From Maridesulfovibrio sp. (GTDB lineage: Bacteria; Desulfobacterota; Desulfovibrionia; Desulfovibrionales; Desulfovibrionaceae): a DNA stretch of 64,000 nucleotides. Location of the stretch: the NCBI RefSeq assembly GCF_963677005.1, contig NZ_OY781616.1, forward strand, positions 937,501 through 1,001,500. Reading direction: 5' to 3'. Position numbers and translations under genes: made by a program. Position 1 is the stretch's first letter, and every line of letters begins with the position of its first letter. The notes under the pieces are model-generated. The model saw only the letters and a list, made by a program, of their open reading frames with translations, did no database searches and was not told the origin of the DNA. Positions 1-9,878 of the stretch are shown piece by piece.

Positions 1-36
1 TATGTCCAGGATTCAAATTATTCCGGGCGATAAACG

Positions 37-1761
37 TTATTGCGGAATCGGCTTTTTGGCGACAAAAAGCGCTGCTGCAGTAACTACCGTTCCTATAATG
101 ATGGCGACAGTGTACGGCACCAGCCCGGTTACGGCATTGGGAATGGGCAGCACGAATATACCGCCGTGGGGAACCATGAGTGTGCACTTCATGGTCATGG
201 AGATTGCACCGGTAACGGCAGAACCGAGCATTATGCACGGGATTACCCGGAAGGGATCGCGTGCGGCAAACGGAATGGCACCTTCGGTAATGAAGGATAT
301 TCCGAGTACGAATGCGGCCTTGCTCGCTTCCTGCTCATCCTCGGTAAAACGGCTCTTGAAGAGGGTTGCGGCCAGCGCCAGCCCCAGCGGCGGGGTCATA
401 CCGGCGGCCATGACTGCTGCCATGGGAGCGTATATTTTTGCGGAGAGCAGACCTACCGCGAAAGTATAGGCTGCCTTGTTTACCGGTCCGCCCATATCAA
501 AGGCCATCATGGCTCCAAGGAGCAGTCCGAGGGCAAGGGCGCTTGTTCCCTGCATGGACTGCAGCCATTCGGAAAGTGCTGTGAGCGCAATTTTTACCGG
601 AGGTCCGATGACGAAGATCATCAGCAACCCAACGACCATAGTCGAGAGGAAAGGCAGAATCAGCACGGGCTTGAGTCCCTGCAGGTTCTGGGGAAGCTTG
701 ATCTTGTCGTTAAGGAATTTGGTCAGGTAACCGGCAAGAAAACCGGCCACGATACCGCCGAGAAACCCGGCCCCGACATTTGTGGCCAGCATACCGCCGA
801 CCAGTCCGGGTGTGATGCCGGGACGCTGGGCGATTGAATAGGCTATAAATGCGCCGAGAACAGGTACGAACAGGGAGAAGGCCCCTGCCCCGCCGATCTG
901 CATGAGCGCCCATCCGAAGGTTCCAGGATGATCACCGGCGTAAATTCCGCCGAAAGCAAACGCCAGCGCGATCAGAAGACCACCGGCTACAACAACCGGA
1001 AGCATGTATGAAACCCCGGTCATCAGATGGCGGTACGGCCCGGTGCGTGCGGCCGAACGCTCTTTCTTGAGCGCGTCAACCTTTCCTGCGAGGTCCTGCT
1101 GTACAAGCGGAGCCGCGGAAAGAGCGGATTTGACCACCTGTTCCCCTTCACGGAGAGCGGCCTTGGTCGTTGTTTCGTAAAGAGGCTTGCCGGAAAAACG
1201 TTTGGTATCCACAAAGGCATCCGCGGCGATAACCACCGCGTCCGCACGGGCGATGTCTTCATCAGTCAGCACGTTCTTGGCGCCGACAGAACCCTGCGTT
1301 TCAATTTTTACTTCGTGTCCGAGAGCCTGCGCGGCCTTGCGCAAAGCTTCCGCGGCCATGAAGGTATGGGCTATCCCTGTGGGGCAGGAAGTTACACCGA
1401 CTATGAATCTGCGCTCTGTTGCAGCAGCTTCCGTCGGTTCTTCCGCAACGAAATTTTCCGCTTCCTTCAGGGCTGTTTCGATGATTTCCTTTGTCTTGCG
1501 AATGGCATCGCTGGTGGATACCGCGTGCATGGGCCTGCCCACGAATCTGGACGGGTCCACATGAATATCCGCAGCAATGATGACCACATCCGCCTCTGCA
1601 ATTGCCTGAGACGAAAGAACATCCTTTGCACCCTCAGCACCCTGGGTTTCCACTTCCACGGAGTGTCCCATGCTGGCGCCAATTTTTTTCAATGCTTCCG
1701 CAGCCATTATGGTGTGCGCCACTCCCGTGGGACACGCGGTTACAGCAACGATTTTCGACAT
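37..1761 (-). CDS. fruA: Fructose-specific PTS permease, IIB'-IIB-IIC
   Basis: Membrane component of the fructose phosphotransferase system; it imports fructose and phosphorylates it to fructose-1-phosphate. The 574-residue protein begins with two tandem IIB domains, each with a phosphorylatable cysteine loop (ACPTGVAH near residue 10 and SCPTGIAH near residue 125), followed by a IIC domain from about residue 240 with many hydrophobic segments. The duplicated IIB order matches E. coli FruA. It is the last gene of the fruB-fruK-fruA operon, 12 bp after fruK, with a GGGGGA ribosome site before the ATG. Only 36 bases lie beyond its stop, so no terminator can be judged. Confidence 0.95.
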   Translation of the reverse strand: MSKIVAVTACPTGVAHTIMAAEALKKIGASMGHSVEVETQGAEGAKDVLSSQAIAEADVVIIAADIHVDPSRFVGRPMHAVSTSDAIRKTKEIIETALKEAENFVAEEPTEAAATERRFIVGVTSCPTGIAHTFMAAEALRKAAQALGHEVKIETQGSVGAKNVLTDEDIARADAVVIAADAFVDTKRFSGKPLYETTTKAALREGEQVVKSALSAAPLVQQDLAGKVDALKKERSAARTGPYRHLMTGVSYMLPVVVAGGLLIALAFAFGGIYAGDHPGTFGWALMQIGGAGAFSLFVPVLGAFIAYSIAQRPGITPGLVGGMLATNVGAGFLGGIVAGFLAGYLTKFLNDKIKLPQNLQGLKPVLILPFLSTMVVGLLMIFVIGPPVKIALTALSEWLQSMQGTSALALGLLLGAMMAFDMGGPVNKAAYTFAVGLLSAKIYAPMAAVMAAGMTPPLGLALAATLFKSRFTEDEQEASKAAFVLGISFITEGAIPFAARDPFRVIPCIMLGSAVTGAISMTMKCTLMVPHGGIFVLPIPNAVTGLVPYTVAIIIGTVVTAAALFVAKKPIPQ

Positions 1762-1773
1762 GGCAGTTCCCCC

Positions 1774-2724
1774 TTATAAACTTATTGTTTCAATAGTTAC
1801 CCGGTCTTCCAGCTTTCTGGCCCGATCAAGATTTTCAAGGCTTGGCGCGGCCTGAGCCACCGTTGCAGCGGACAATGCCGTTGCAAGGCGCACCCTTTCC
1901 CTGAAGGAAAGCCCCAATGCCGTTCCCGCAACCAGACCGCCGATCATTGCGTCCCCGGCTCCCACAGTGCTCACGGGCTCAATTTCAGGCGGAGTCGCAA
2001 AAAGTTCCTCTTCGTCATTGACAAACAAGGCTCCGCGGGCTCCCAGCGAGATCACGACATTGGCAATGCCGGATCTGTTCATGCGCCACGATTCCCGCGC
2101 TATTTCACTTATAGTTTTCAACGGACGGCCTACCAGCTCGGCCAGTTCGTCGTCATTGGGTTTAATGAGCCATGGTACGGAATCAACCGCGCTGCGCAGT
2201 GCCGGACCGCTGGTGTCCACAACCGGTTTGGCGCCCTGCTCCCTGATCACGGTTACAAGTTCCCCGACCGTTTCCGGGCCGACAGTGGCCGGAAGACTTC
2301 CGCCGATGACGACAATGGAAGCTTCCGCGGCCAGCTTTTCGATCGCTGCGGTCAACTCTTCTACATGACCCATATCCGGGGCCAGGCCGGGAAAATTGAT
2401 ATCCGTGGTGGTTTCCGTCCGTGGGTCAAGCACCTTGATACCGATACGTGTTTCACCGGGAACCCGGACAAACCAGTCTTCCAGTCCCTGTTCCCGGAAC
2501 ATCTTTTCGAAAATTCCGGCATTATCCTGCCCTAGAAAGCCGGTAACCGTTACCGGCAGACCGAATTTGCGCAGCAGGACGGCTATGTTCACCCCCTTTC
2601 CCGCCGCATCCGTCTGGTAGGATTCCACCCGGTTCACCTTTCCGGCAGTAAAGTCCGAAACCGTGCAGGCCAGATCAATGGCCGGATTCATGGTCACGGT
2701 CACAATACGATTCTTTTTCGACAT
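1774..2724 (-). CDS. fruK: 1-phosphofructokinase
   Basis: Phosphorylates fructose-1-phosphate to fructose-1,6-bisphosphate in the cytoplasm, the step after PTS uptake. The 316-residue protein is a PfkB-family sugar kinase: it opens with the substrate-binding TMNPAIDL motif and carries the catalytic GAGD anion-hole motif (VSTVGAGDAMIGG) near residue 255. Length is normal for the family. The gene sits between fruB and fruA with 12-bp spacers on both sides, so translation is probably coupled. The ATG has a GGAG site upstream. The operon context favours FruK over tagatose-6-phosphate kinase. Confidence 0.93.
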   Translation of the reverse strand: MSKKNRIVTVTMNPAIDLACTVSDFTAGKVNRVESYQTDAAGKGVNIAVLLRKFGLPVTVTGFLGQDNAGIFEKMFREQGLEDWFVRVPGETRIGIKVLDPRTETTTDINFPGLAPDMGHVEELTAAIEKLAAEASIVVIGGSLPATVGPETVGELVTVIREQGAKPVVDTSGPALRSAVDSVPWLIKPNDDELAELVGRPLKTISEIARESWRMNRSGIANVVISLGARGALFVNDEEELFATPPEIEPVSTVGAGDAMIGGLVAGTALGLSFRERVRLATALSAATVAQAAPSLENLDRARKLEDRVTIETISL

Positions 2725-2736
2725 ACACGTCTCCGT

Positions 2737-5208
2737 CTAGGACAGGGCCAAGGCACGGACCTGTCTGCTGTTGCTGCACTTAAGCGCCTTGTCCGCCAGT
2801 TCGCGAGCCTGTTTCATGCTCATGGACCGGATTCTGGATTTGACCGCCGCAATGCTTGGAACAACCATGCTGAGTTCCTTGACTCCCAATCCTGTCAGGA
2901 TAGTGGCCCCAAGAGGCTCTCCGGCCAGACCTCCGCAGACTCCGGTCCAGATTCCGGCCTCATCCGAAGCCTTGACCACCTGCGCGATCAAACGCAGCAC
3001 AGCCGGATGCAGACTGTCCGCCTTGGCGGCAAGAGTCGGGTGGACACGGTCTATGGCCATTGTGTACTGGGTCAGGTCATTGGTTCCGACTGAGAAAAAG
3101 TCCACTTCGCGTGCGAATTCCGCGGCCATGGCTACTACAGAAGGCACCTCGACCATGATTCCGATCTCAACCGGTTCCGCTCCAACTTCGATACGGGCCT
3201 TTTCCGCCAGTCTCTTGCCTGCTTCCAGATCTTCCAGGGTGGAGATCATGGGGAACATGATGCGTACCGGTCCGAATTTCGAAGCGCGGTAGATGGCTCT
3301 CAGCTGAGTCAGGAACATTTCAGGTCTGTTCAGGCACAAACGGATTCCGCGCTCACCAAGGAACGGGTTGTCTTCAGGAGGCAGGTCGAGATAGGAAACA
3401 GCCTTGTCCCCGCCGATATCCAGAGTACGGATGATGATCGGCAGACCGTTCAATGCTTCGACCATGGCCTTGTAGCTCTGATACTGTTCCTCTTCATCAG
3501 GAGGGGTATCCCTTTCCAGAAAGAGAAATTCCGTGCGCATCAGGCCGACTCCTTCCCCTCCGGCATTGACCGCTTTTTCCGCCTCGCTGACCTTGCCGAT
3601 GTTGGCTACGACTTCCACCCTTTCTCCGTCTGTGGTCAGAGCCGGTTCAAAGCGGGTCCGGTATTCCTCGTTGCGCAGTTCTTCCAGCCTGAGCATGGCT
3701 TCCCGGGCGGTTCCAATATCAGCTTCGCTCGGCTCAAGGTAGAGATTGCCGGAGTCTCCATCGAGTATGGCCATGGTGTCGTCAGGAATTTCAAGCAGGC
3801 TCGGTCCGGCTGCAACAATGGCCGGTATGCCCAAAGAACGGGCTATGATGGCTGAATGTGAAGTGGGGCCGCCTGCGGAAGTGCAGAATCCCAGAATAAA
3901 GGCGGGGTCAAGCTGTGCGGTATCGGACGGAGTCAGGTCGTCGGCAATAAGTATCACCGGAGATTTGGGCGTGAAGGGCTCGTCATGGACCATCCCGGCC
4001 AGATGCTTGAGAACGCGGCGTCCCACATCACGCAGGTCCATGGCTCTGGCTGCCAGCAGATCGTCATCATGCTGTTCCAGTATGCGCACCCGGTCTTCAA
4101 TAACCTGCCGCCATGCATAACCGGCGCTTTTGCCCCTGCGGATGAGTTCTTCGGTTTCAGCCAGCATTTCAGGATCGTCCAGAAATGCTTCATGAGCCTT
4201 GAATATGGCTGCCCTGGGTTCTCCGGACTTCGCCCGCACTTCTTCGTAAAGGAGGTGCAGATTCCGGCGAGCCGCGGCAATGGCATGACCGAGTTCCTCG
4301 GATTCGTGCTTCGGGTCCTTGGCCATGGCTTCAACGATTATGCGCTGCTGGGTCAACTGATGGACCGGGCCGGAGGCGAGACCGGGAGAAGCGGTGCAGC
4401 CGGGTATGGTGGCTTTCACATTCTGCGGTACCCAGCCGTGTTCAATCTGCTGCATGGCAGTCTCTTCCTGATCTTCACCGAGTCCCTGCTCTACTGCTTC
4501 CTTAAGGGCGGCCAGCGCCGGACCTGCGTCACTTCCCTTTCCATGTATGCGGATGGAATGCCCCCCGGAAACACCGAGTTTGAGCAGGGACGCAAGGCTC
4601 TTGCCGTTTCCAGAACGGCCGTCGAATTCCACTTGGATTTCCGAATCGAATTGCTTGGCAATATCCACGAAAAATGTGGCCGGACGCGCATGCAGACCGT
4701 GTTCTCCGAGAATTTTGACATCAATCGATGCATCAAAATCAGATACGTCAAGGGTCGGCGCAGGACGAGTTGCCGTTTCTGCTTCTCCGTTCAGGACACA
4801 TACAATTTCATCGGCATCTCTGGTCACAGCAAGACGGCTTACTGTGTCTATATCATCTAGAACATGAGTCAGGTTGGTCAGAATTTTTATATGCTCATCA
4901 GATTTTGCGGCAATTCCCACCACCAGAAATACCGTCTCACCGGGATTCCAGGCCACTCCGCCGGGCACCTGAAGAACAGCTACCCCTGTTTTCAAAATGT
5001 GATCCCGATTTTCAGGCAGACCGTGCGGTATGGCTATTCCGTTGCCGAGAAAAGTGTTTGCAACCGTTTCCCTGCGCTTCATGCTGTCAATGTATTCCGG
5101 CTTGATGTAGCCTTCGCGGACAAGAAGTTCTCCTACTTTTTCAATAGCTTCTGTTTTTCCAGAAACCTGTTCCCCAAGTATGACGTCTGTCTTGTTAAAA
5201 TTAATCAT
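2737..5208 (-). CDS. fruB: Fused PTS protein: fructose IIA - HPr - Enzyme I
   Basis: Soluble phosphoryl-transfer protein that takes phosphate from PEP and passes it to FruA. The 823 residues hold three modules: an N-terminal IIA-Fru domain with its active His62 in GIAIPHG; an HPr domain around residues 155-250 with the phospho-His in GLHARPA; and a full Enzyme I from about residue 265 with the phospho-His motif GGPTSHSAIIAR and the PEP-binding barrel. Fusing EI makes fructose uptake independent of a separate general PTS. The ATG has a strong GGGAGG site. The gene leads the operon and lies behind a 30-bp operator palindrome. Confidence 0.94.
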   Translation of the reverse strand: MINFNKTDVILGEQVSGKTEAIEKVGELLVREGYIKPEYIDSMKRRETVANTFLGNGIAIPHGLPENRDHILKTGVAVLQVPGGVAWNPGETVFLVVGIAAKSDEHIKILTNLTHVLDDIDTVSRLAVTRDADEIVCVLNGEAETATRPAPTLDVSDFDASIDVKILGEHGLHARPATFFVDIAKQFDSEIQVEFDGRSGNGKSLASLLKLGVSGGHSIRIHGKGSDAGPALAALKEAVEQGLGEDQEETAMQQIEHGWVPQNVKATIPGCTASPGLASGPVHQLTQQRIIVEAMAKDPKHESEELGHAIAAARRNLHLLYEEVRAKSGEPRAAIFKAHEAFLDDPEMLAETEELIRRGKSAGYAWRQVIEDRVRILEQHDDDLLAARAMDLRDVGRRVLKHLAGMVHDEPFTPKSPVILIADDLTPSDTAQLDPAFILGFCTSAGGPTSHSAIIARSLGIPAIVAAGPSLLEIPDDTMAILDGDSGNLYLEPSEADIGTAREAMLRLEELRNEEYRTRFEPALTTDGERVEVVANIGKVSEAEKAVNAGGEGVGLMRTEFLFLERDTPPDEEEQYQSYKAMVEALNGLPIIIRTLDIGGDKAVSYLDLPPEDNPFLGERGIRLCLNRPEMFLTQLRAIYRASKFGPVRIMFPMISTLEDLEAGKRLAEKARIEVGAEPVEIGIMVEVPSVVAMAAEFAREVDFFSVGTNDLTQYTMAIDRVHPTLAAKADSLHPAVLRLIAQVVKASDEAGIWTGVCGGLAGEPLGATILTGLGVKELSMVVPSIAAVKSRIRSMSMKQARELADKALKCSNSRQVRALALS

Positions 5209-5239
5209 GCCCGGCCTCCCTGAGAATTCTTAGCTTTGA

Positions 5240-5269
5240 AAACTTATTGTAATCGATTACAATAAGTTT
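5240..5269. promoter_or_regulatory. Operator: perfect 30-bp palindrome before fruB
   Basis: Two 15-bp arms are exactly inverted around a central CG. The core TGTAATCGATTACA fits the TGnAAnCGnTTnCA pattern of LacI/GalR-family operators. It lies 31 bp before the fruB ATG, inside the leader, and overlaps a possible weak minus-strand promoter (TTGAAA, 15-bp spacer, TACAAT). The neighbouring LacI-family gene is the obvious candidate repressor (inference). Confidence 0.8.
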
Positions 5270-5326
5270 CAAAAAAATATGATTAGATCCTGCATCTCCA
5301 TGCATATTTAATTTATGCCTGATTGC

Positions 5327-5354
5327 ATTATACACAAAAATTTCTCTTTGTAAA
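5327..5354 (-). promoter_or_regulatory. Sigma-70-type promoter for the fru operon
   Basis: On the minus strand a TTTACA -35 box (5349-5354), a 16-bp spacer and a perfect TATAAT -10 box (5327-5332) preceded by TGTG point toward fruB. Predicted transcription would start near 5320 and run through the 30-bp operator, which could act as a road-block site. Confidence 0.6.
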
Positions 5355-5444
5355 TACTGGGTTGAAAATCATATTTCAGGGCTAAAAAGTATTTTCTTTA
5401 TAAGACGTTACACATGTGTTTACACACTGAAATCAGGAAAAAAC

Positions 5445-5473
5445 TTGAAAATAAATTTGAAAACGATTACATT
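5445..5473 (+). promoter_or_regulatory. Promoter and overlapping operator of the LacI-family gene
   Basis: A TTGAAA -35 box (5445-5450), 17-bp spacer and TACATT -10 box (5468-5473) point to the regulator gene. An imperfect operator half-match, TGAAAACGATTACA (5458-5471), covers the spacer and -10; it shares 12 of 14 bases with the core of the fruB palindrome, suggesting autorepression. Confidence 0.6.
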
Positions 5474-5497
5474 AAATTATCGAATAAGAGGTAAGCT

Positions 5498-6493
5498 ATG
5501 AAAATTAAAGACATTGCTGAAGCAGCCGGTGTTTCTACTGCAACCGTTTCCCGTGTACTTAGCGGGAAACCCAATGTCCGTCAGGAAGTTCGTGAAAAGG
5601 TCCTGCAGGTAGTGGCCAGAACCAATTACAAGCCTGACGGCGCTGCAAGGCGGTTGCGTTCAGGCAAATCGACCTACATCGGCCTGATTGTAGCTGATAT
5701 TCAGAGCCCGTATTTTGCTTCCGTGGCCCGTGCAGTTGAAGATGTGGCGCAGAAAAACAATTACAATGTAATACTCTGCAACACGGATGAGAATCACGAT
5801 AAGGAACGGAATTATCTGGAAATGATGCAGAGTGAAAATGCGGCAGGAGTCATCCTTGCCCCTACCCTGCGGCTCTCGGAAAATTTCGAACTAACCAGAT
5901 ATTACAGTTCCCCCATGGTGGTCATAGACCGGCAGGTTCAGGGGTTGTCTGTGGATATGGTGCTGATTGACAACAGGCAGGCTTCGCTGGAGCTGACCAG
6001 ACACATGCTGGCGCATGGCTACAAGCGGATTGCCGCCCTGTTCGGCAACAGCAGTGCCACAGGGGCCCAGCGGCGTGCAGGTTTTGAAGACGGTATGCGC
6101 GAAGCAGGTATTTCAGAAAATGATTATATCGTCAGGAGTCTTCCGGCAAAGGAACAGGATGCGCACGAAACAGTTAAAGCATTGCTTGAACTTCCTTCTC
6201 CGCCGGAAGCCGTGATCACAAGTAACGGTCTGCTGGGAGCAGGAGCTTTTCGGGCCATACGGGATAAGGAACTTCCCATACCGGAATCTGTGGCCTTTGC
6301 CAGTTTCGATGAATCCGTGTGGACGGCCATGACCCGTCCGGCAATTACCGTGGTGGAACAGCCTACATATGCCATCGGACAGACTGCCTGCGAAATGCTC
6401 CTCAAGCGCATCGAAGATCCGCAGCGGCCGACACGAAAAGTTGTGCTTGAAAGCAAACTGGTTATCCGGCAGTCCTGCGGAGGAAAAGCCTAA
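5498..6493 (+). CDS. LacI-family transcriptional regulator of the fructose operon
   Basis: DNA-binding repressor probably controlling the divergent fru operon. The 331-residue protein begins with a typical LacI helix-turn-helix (IKDIAEAAGVSTATVSRVLS, residues 3-22) and hinge helix, followed by a periplasmic-binding-like sensor domain (YIGLIVADIQSPYF onward). Divergent orientation and matching operators in the 289-bp gap support a local role; the inducer is likely fructose-1-phosphate by analogy with Cra/FruR (inference). An AGAGG ribosome site precedes the ATG. Whether it also acts globally cannot be told. Confidence 0.85.
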   Translation: MKIKDIAEAAGVSTATVSRVLSGKPNVRQEVREKVLQVVARTNYKPDGAARRLRSGKSTYIGLIVADIQSPYFASVARAVEDVAQKNNYNVILCNTDENHDKERNYLEMMQSENAAGVILAPTLRLSENFELTRYYSSPMVVIDRQVQGLSVDMVLIDNRQASLELTRHMLAHGYKRIAALFGNSSATGAQRRAGFEDGMREAGISENDYIVRSLPAKEQDAHETVKALLELPSPPEAVITSNGLLGAGAFRAIRDKELPIPESVAFASFDESVWTAMTRPAITVVEQPTYAIGQTACEMLLKRIEDPQRPTRKVVLESKLVIRQSCGGKA

Positions 6494-6553
6494 CCGGCAT
6501 TTTCGGGATAAGCACAATTACTTGAATTGGCTTTATCTCCGAAAATACCGGTT
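6492..6553 (+). terminator. Long inverted repeat after the regulator gene
   Basis: Arms starting AACCGGcATTTTCGG and ending CCGAAAATaCCGGTT face each other with a roughly 26-base interior, beginning inside the stop codon of the LacI-family gene. No clean T-run follows, so termination is plausible but unproven. Confidence 0.45.
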
Positions 6554-6576
6554 AGTATTGATTCATTTTGGATTTA

Positions 6577-6660
6577 ATGCGCTTCGCGCTTTTGATGATC
6601 TGATTTTGCCTCCGGTGGCCAAAGGGTCCACGACCCTTTGGAATCCCTAATAGTTTAAAA
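6577..6660. repeat. Dispersed intergenic repeat, copy A
   Basis: Begins ATGCGCTTCGCGCTTTTGAT and contains a hairpin with arms CCAAAGGGT and ACCCTTTGG, then GGAATCCCTAATA. It strongly resembles the segment at 7518-7600. It lies downstream of both dapB and the LacI-family gene, so it may also help end transcripts. Confidence 0.75.
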
Positions 6661-6685
6661 TGACTATATTGAATGGGATTTTAGA

Positions 6686-7462
6686 CTAGAAAATATCTGC
6701 CATGGAGTACAATTTTCCGGGCTTCTGGGAACTCAGCCAGCGGGCGGCACGAAGCGCACCCTGCGCAAAGGTCTCGCGTGAATGGGCTCTGTGAGTTACT
6801 TCAATGCGTTCGCCGGGTCCGAGAAAATATGCGGTATGATCACCCACCACGTCACCGCCGCGCACAGCCAGTACTCCGACCTCGTCTTTTGTTCTCGCCC
6901 CGATAATTCCGTCACGGGCATGTTTCTTGACTTCATCATAAACCAGTCCGCGTGCCTCGGCCATGCAGGCTGCCAGCTTGAGTGCTGTTCCGCTGGGAGA
7001 ATCGACTTTTTTGTTGTGATGAATCTCGACCATTTCCATGTCATATGCAGGTCCGAGCATGCGGACCAGTTCCGGCAGAATCTTGAGCAGGACATTGACC
7101 CCTACGCTCATGTTCGGGGCCAGAAATACCGGCACTTTCTTGGCGTATTCCTCTACCTGTGCGAGTTCTTCGGCATTAATCCCGGTAGTACCGATTACAA
7201 CCGGATTCCCGGTTACAGAAGCGGTTTCCAGAAGTTTCAGAGTCACTGCCGGGGAAGTAAAATCAATAACAACGGCTCCGGGAACCTTGGTCAGAACCTC
7301 TTCAGGAGAGGTGCCGCATACACAGCCGAGTGTATCAAGGCCGTCTTCGCAACCGGACCGCTCAAGCACACCTGCGAGTTTCAGGTCTTCGCTCTGCTGT
7401 GTGCAACGGACAAGCGTATCGCCCATGCGCCCCTTTGCCCCCATAATTACTACATCTGTCAT
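6686..7462 (-). CDS. dapB: 4-hydroxy-tetrahydrodipicolinate reductase
   Basis: NAD(P)H-dependent reductase of the diaminopimelate/lysine pathway, cytoplasmic, needed for peptidoglycan and lysine. From the chosen start the protein has 258 residues: the Rossmann motif GAKGRMG near the N-terminus and the catalytic signature [15 protein letters not shown], whose His and Lys are the active-site pair. The frame is open for 34 codons further upstream, but those codons run into repeat copy B; the ATG at 7462 has a GGAG site and fits the family length. It appears to be a single-gene unit between two repeat copies. Confidence 0.93.
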   Translation of the reverse strand: MTDVVIMGAKGRMGDTLVRCTQQSEDLKLAGVLERSGCEDGLDTLGCVCGTSPEEVLTKVPGAVVIDFTSPAVTLKLLETASVTGNPVVIGTTGINAEELAQVEEYAKKVPVFLAPNMSVGVNVLLKILPELVRMLGPAYDMEMVEIHHNKKVDSPSGTALKLAACMAEARGLVYDEVKKHARDGIIGARTKDEVGVLAVRGGDVVGDHTAYFLGPGERIEVTHRAHSRETFAQGALRAARWLSSQKPGKLYSMADIF

Positions 7463-7517
7463 GTCTTGCTCCTGCTGATTTTCACGGTTCTGAACAGAGC
7501 CGCAAGGTTGGTAATCT

Positions 7518-7600
7518 GATGCGCTTCGCGCTTTTGATAACTTGATTTCGCCACCGGCGGCCAAAGGGGATAATCCCCTTTGGAATCCTTAATAATATAA
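7518..7600. repeat. Dispersed intergenic repeat, copy B
   Basis: Same order as copy A: GATGCGCTTCGCGCTTTTGA, a GC-rich middle, a hairpin (CCAAAGGGGA / TCCCCTTTGG, loop TAA) and GGAATCCTTAATA. The hairpin arms differ from copy A by matched changes on both sides, which suggests the fold is conserved. Confidence 0.75.
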
Positions 7601-7730
7601 AGTTGATAGACTTTAAATCGTCTCTTAAACCAAAAAATTTGCGTAGATAGATCAGTGGCCATATCAAAATATGGCGTTTACAGTGTTGCCCTGACTAAAC
7701 CCTATCTTCCATCTTTAAAATATCCAGGCA

Positions 7731-9578
7731 TCAATCTGCTGAAACGATTTCCATAAACTCAGCTTCGGTAAGTAAATTTACTCCCTTGGCCCGAGCACTT
7801 TCCATCTTTTTCGGCCCTACGTTGCTGCCGCAGACCAGAAAATCCGTTTTTCCGCTCACGGAAGTCTGTACCTTTGCGCCAAGACGGCGGGCCATGGCCT
7901 GCATGTCCTCGCGGGTGCCCTGCACCATTTTTCCGGTAAAGACTATGCCCTTTCCGCTTATAGGGCTGTCCGTGTTTTCCGTTTCAGCAGCAAGCGGCGT
8001 GCGGCGCAGATTGAAACCGATCTCCAGCATGTGCAGGATCGTTTCCCTTATCTGTCCTATGCCTTCGGTCACGGAATGGCTGGTTATATCGCCGAACCCG
8101 TGAATTTCAATCAGCTGTTCCTGTTTCACGTCCACTATATCTTCAAGCTGAAAATATCCAAGCAGCTTGCGGCTGTCGGCCTTACCCAGATCCGGTATGC
8201 CGAAAGCGGCCAGAAAACGCCAGTCGTCGGTTTCCTTGGTCCGGCTGATGTAAATTGCTTCCGCCAGATTGGAGGACTGCACCGGGCCGAAACCCAGTTT
8301 TTTGAAATCATCCTCTCCCATGGTATAAACCGATTCCAGGGAATTATGTCCGGCCGCGACAAGTTTGGCAATGGTCTTTTTACCGAACCAGTCCGCATTG
8401 CCCAAAGTCTTGAACCAGTATTCTATACGCTGCTCAACCCGTGCCGGGCAGCTGAAATCCGGGCATTTCAAAAAATCGTTCTGCCAGTAAAGCTCGGCAC
8501 CGCATGAAGGACATACGGCAGGCAGTTCCACTTCTCCGGCAGGTTTGAGTACTTCCTCCAGCTTGGGGATGACCTCGCCGCTGCGGATGATCCTGATCAC
8601 AGCCCCTTGCCCGATAGACTGATCACGGACTATCCCTGCATTATGAGCGGTCACATTCCTGATTGTGGCCCCGGAAACGGATACCGGGCTGACTTCCATG
8701 ACCGGCGTGACGGACCCCATGCGCCCGACCTGCCAGCGGACCGATTCAACTTCGGTAACAGCTGATTCGCCCTTTTTCTTTATCGCGATCTGCCAGCGAT
8801 AATGGTGGGCCGTGGCTCCGAGCGCCTCCTGCAGTGATGTGTCCATTACCTCCGCAACCATTCCGTCCAGCGGATAATCGGTGGAGTTCCATAGCTCGTC
8901 GGTAATTTTCCAGACATCACGTACAAGTTCCCTGCCGTCCACCACCCTGTCGGGCAATGTGCTGTACGGTACGAACCGGACGGCTTCATCCTGCAGGGCC
9001 TGTTTCGATGTCTCATTCACATTGTCGGAAGTAATAATGCCGACAACCATATTGCGCGGATGTTCGAACACATCGGAAAGATGTTCGTCAAAATATTCCC
9101 GGCTGCAGACTATCTCGCCGACTCCCTGCCCCCGTCCGCCGACTGGTACAACTCCCTTGGCAAAGGCGCTGGATATCTCGTAGCCCACTTCCCCGTTGCC
9201 GCGGGTCGCAAATATTTTACCGTCATCGCGCGCCGCAAGGCCGTCAAGCTTGGGGGTTACCCGGTATTTTATCTCGCGTATTCCAAGCCCTGCAGCCTCT
9301 TTTTCCACTCTGGATACGAACCGTTCAAGTTCTTCCGCAGTGTATGCCTTCTCGGTAGATAACATGGGACGGGGATGGCGAACCTCAACCTTTTCGCTGA
9401 AATTTTCCGGCTCTACGTGCTGCAGAAAAGCATTTTCAGGATCAAGTTCCCGCAACATTTCGGTCAATTCATCATACCTTGCGTCACTAACGGTAGGCAT
9501 GCCGCGTCTGTAGTCCTCGTTGTGCTTTTCCAGACGCTTTACCAGCTCTTCAATCTTATTTCTGTCGTTATTATTCAT
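7731..9578 (-). CDS. Divergent NAD-dependent DNA ligase (LigA family)
   Basis: Predicted DNA ligase of 615 residues, shorter than the usual ~670. Domains in order: NAD-binding Ia region (TVSDARYDEL), adenylation domain with the nucleotide-accepting lysine in TPKLDG, a TRGNGEVG motif, an OB region with VGRMGSVTPV, a four-cysteine zinc finger (CPSC...CPDFSC), helix-hairpin-helix region and a C-terminal BRCT domain (GKGIVFTGKM). Several near-invariant LigA motifs are altered: the usual RNAAAGSLRQ is RNMVVGIITS and GRTG is GRMG. Catalytic Lys, Asp and a later Lys (WQIAIK) remain. It may be a second ligase; whether another ligA exists lies outside the window. The ribosome site is weak. Confidence 0.8.
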   Translation of the reverse strand: MNNNDRNKIEELVKRLEKHNEDYRRGMPTVSDARYDELTEMLRELDPENAFLQHVEPENFSEKVEVRHPRPMLSTEKAYTAEELERFVSRVEKEAAGLGIREIKYRVTPKLDGLAARDDGKIFATRGNGEVGYEISSAFAKGVVPVGGRGQGVGEIVCSREYFDEHLSDVFEHPRNMVVGIITSDNVNETSKQALQDEAVRFVPYSTLPDRVVDGRELVRDVWKITDELWNSTDYPLDGMVAEVMDTSLQEALGATAHHYRWQIAIKKKGESAVTEVESVRWQVGRMGSVTPVMEVSPVSVSGATIRNVTAHNAGIVRDQSIGQGAVIRIIRSGEVIPKLEEVLKPAGEVELPAVCPSCGAELYWQNDFLKCPDFSCPARVEQRIEYWFKTLGNADWFGKKTIAKLVAAGHNSLESVYTMGEDDFKKLGFGPVQSSNLAEAIYISRTKETDDWRFLAAFGIPDLGKADSRKLLGYFQLEDIVDVKQEQLIEIHGFGDITSHSVTEGIGQIRETILHMLEIGFNLRRTPLAAETENTDSPISGKGIVFTGKMVQGTREDMQAMARRLGAKVQTSVSGKTDFLVCGSNVGPKKMESARAKGVNLLTEAEFMEIVSAD

Positions 9579-9699
9579 AGTTATCAGGATATGTTGTCAG
9601 GTATGATTTTAATGTCTCCGATGGCATCTCTGCTCTCAACGGACCGCTAAAACTCAAAGCAAAATTTTTCGTTAAGCGACTGTAAGGTCTGCCGGGGGC

Positions 9700-9727
9700 T
9701 TTAAACCCTTTTGCAAAAGGGTTTAAA
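9700..9727. terminator. Perfect 28-bp palindrome, likely terminator
   Basis: Exact palindrome with core ACCCTTTTGCAAAAGGGT, preceded by GCCGGGGGC. It lies downstream of the potassium-channel gene and upstream of the ligase gene, both on the minus strand. It may belong to the GC-rich hairpin class seen elsewhere in the window. Confidence 0.5.
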
Positions 9728-9878
9728 AATCCCAAAACCTTTTATCAAGGCTTCACCACGCAAAAAACAACTTATTGTCGGAAAATGATTGTATGTTCTT
9801 GTTTTTTAAATTTGTATTAATTTCGCAATACACTGTAAAACAGGGGATGAAATATACTAAAATTAATCTCGCAGGATT

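Noticed and set aside
7463..7564. 34-residue N-terminal extension of DapB
   Set aside because: The codons fall in repeat copy B, and the ATG at 7462 has its own ribosome site.
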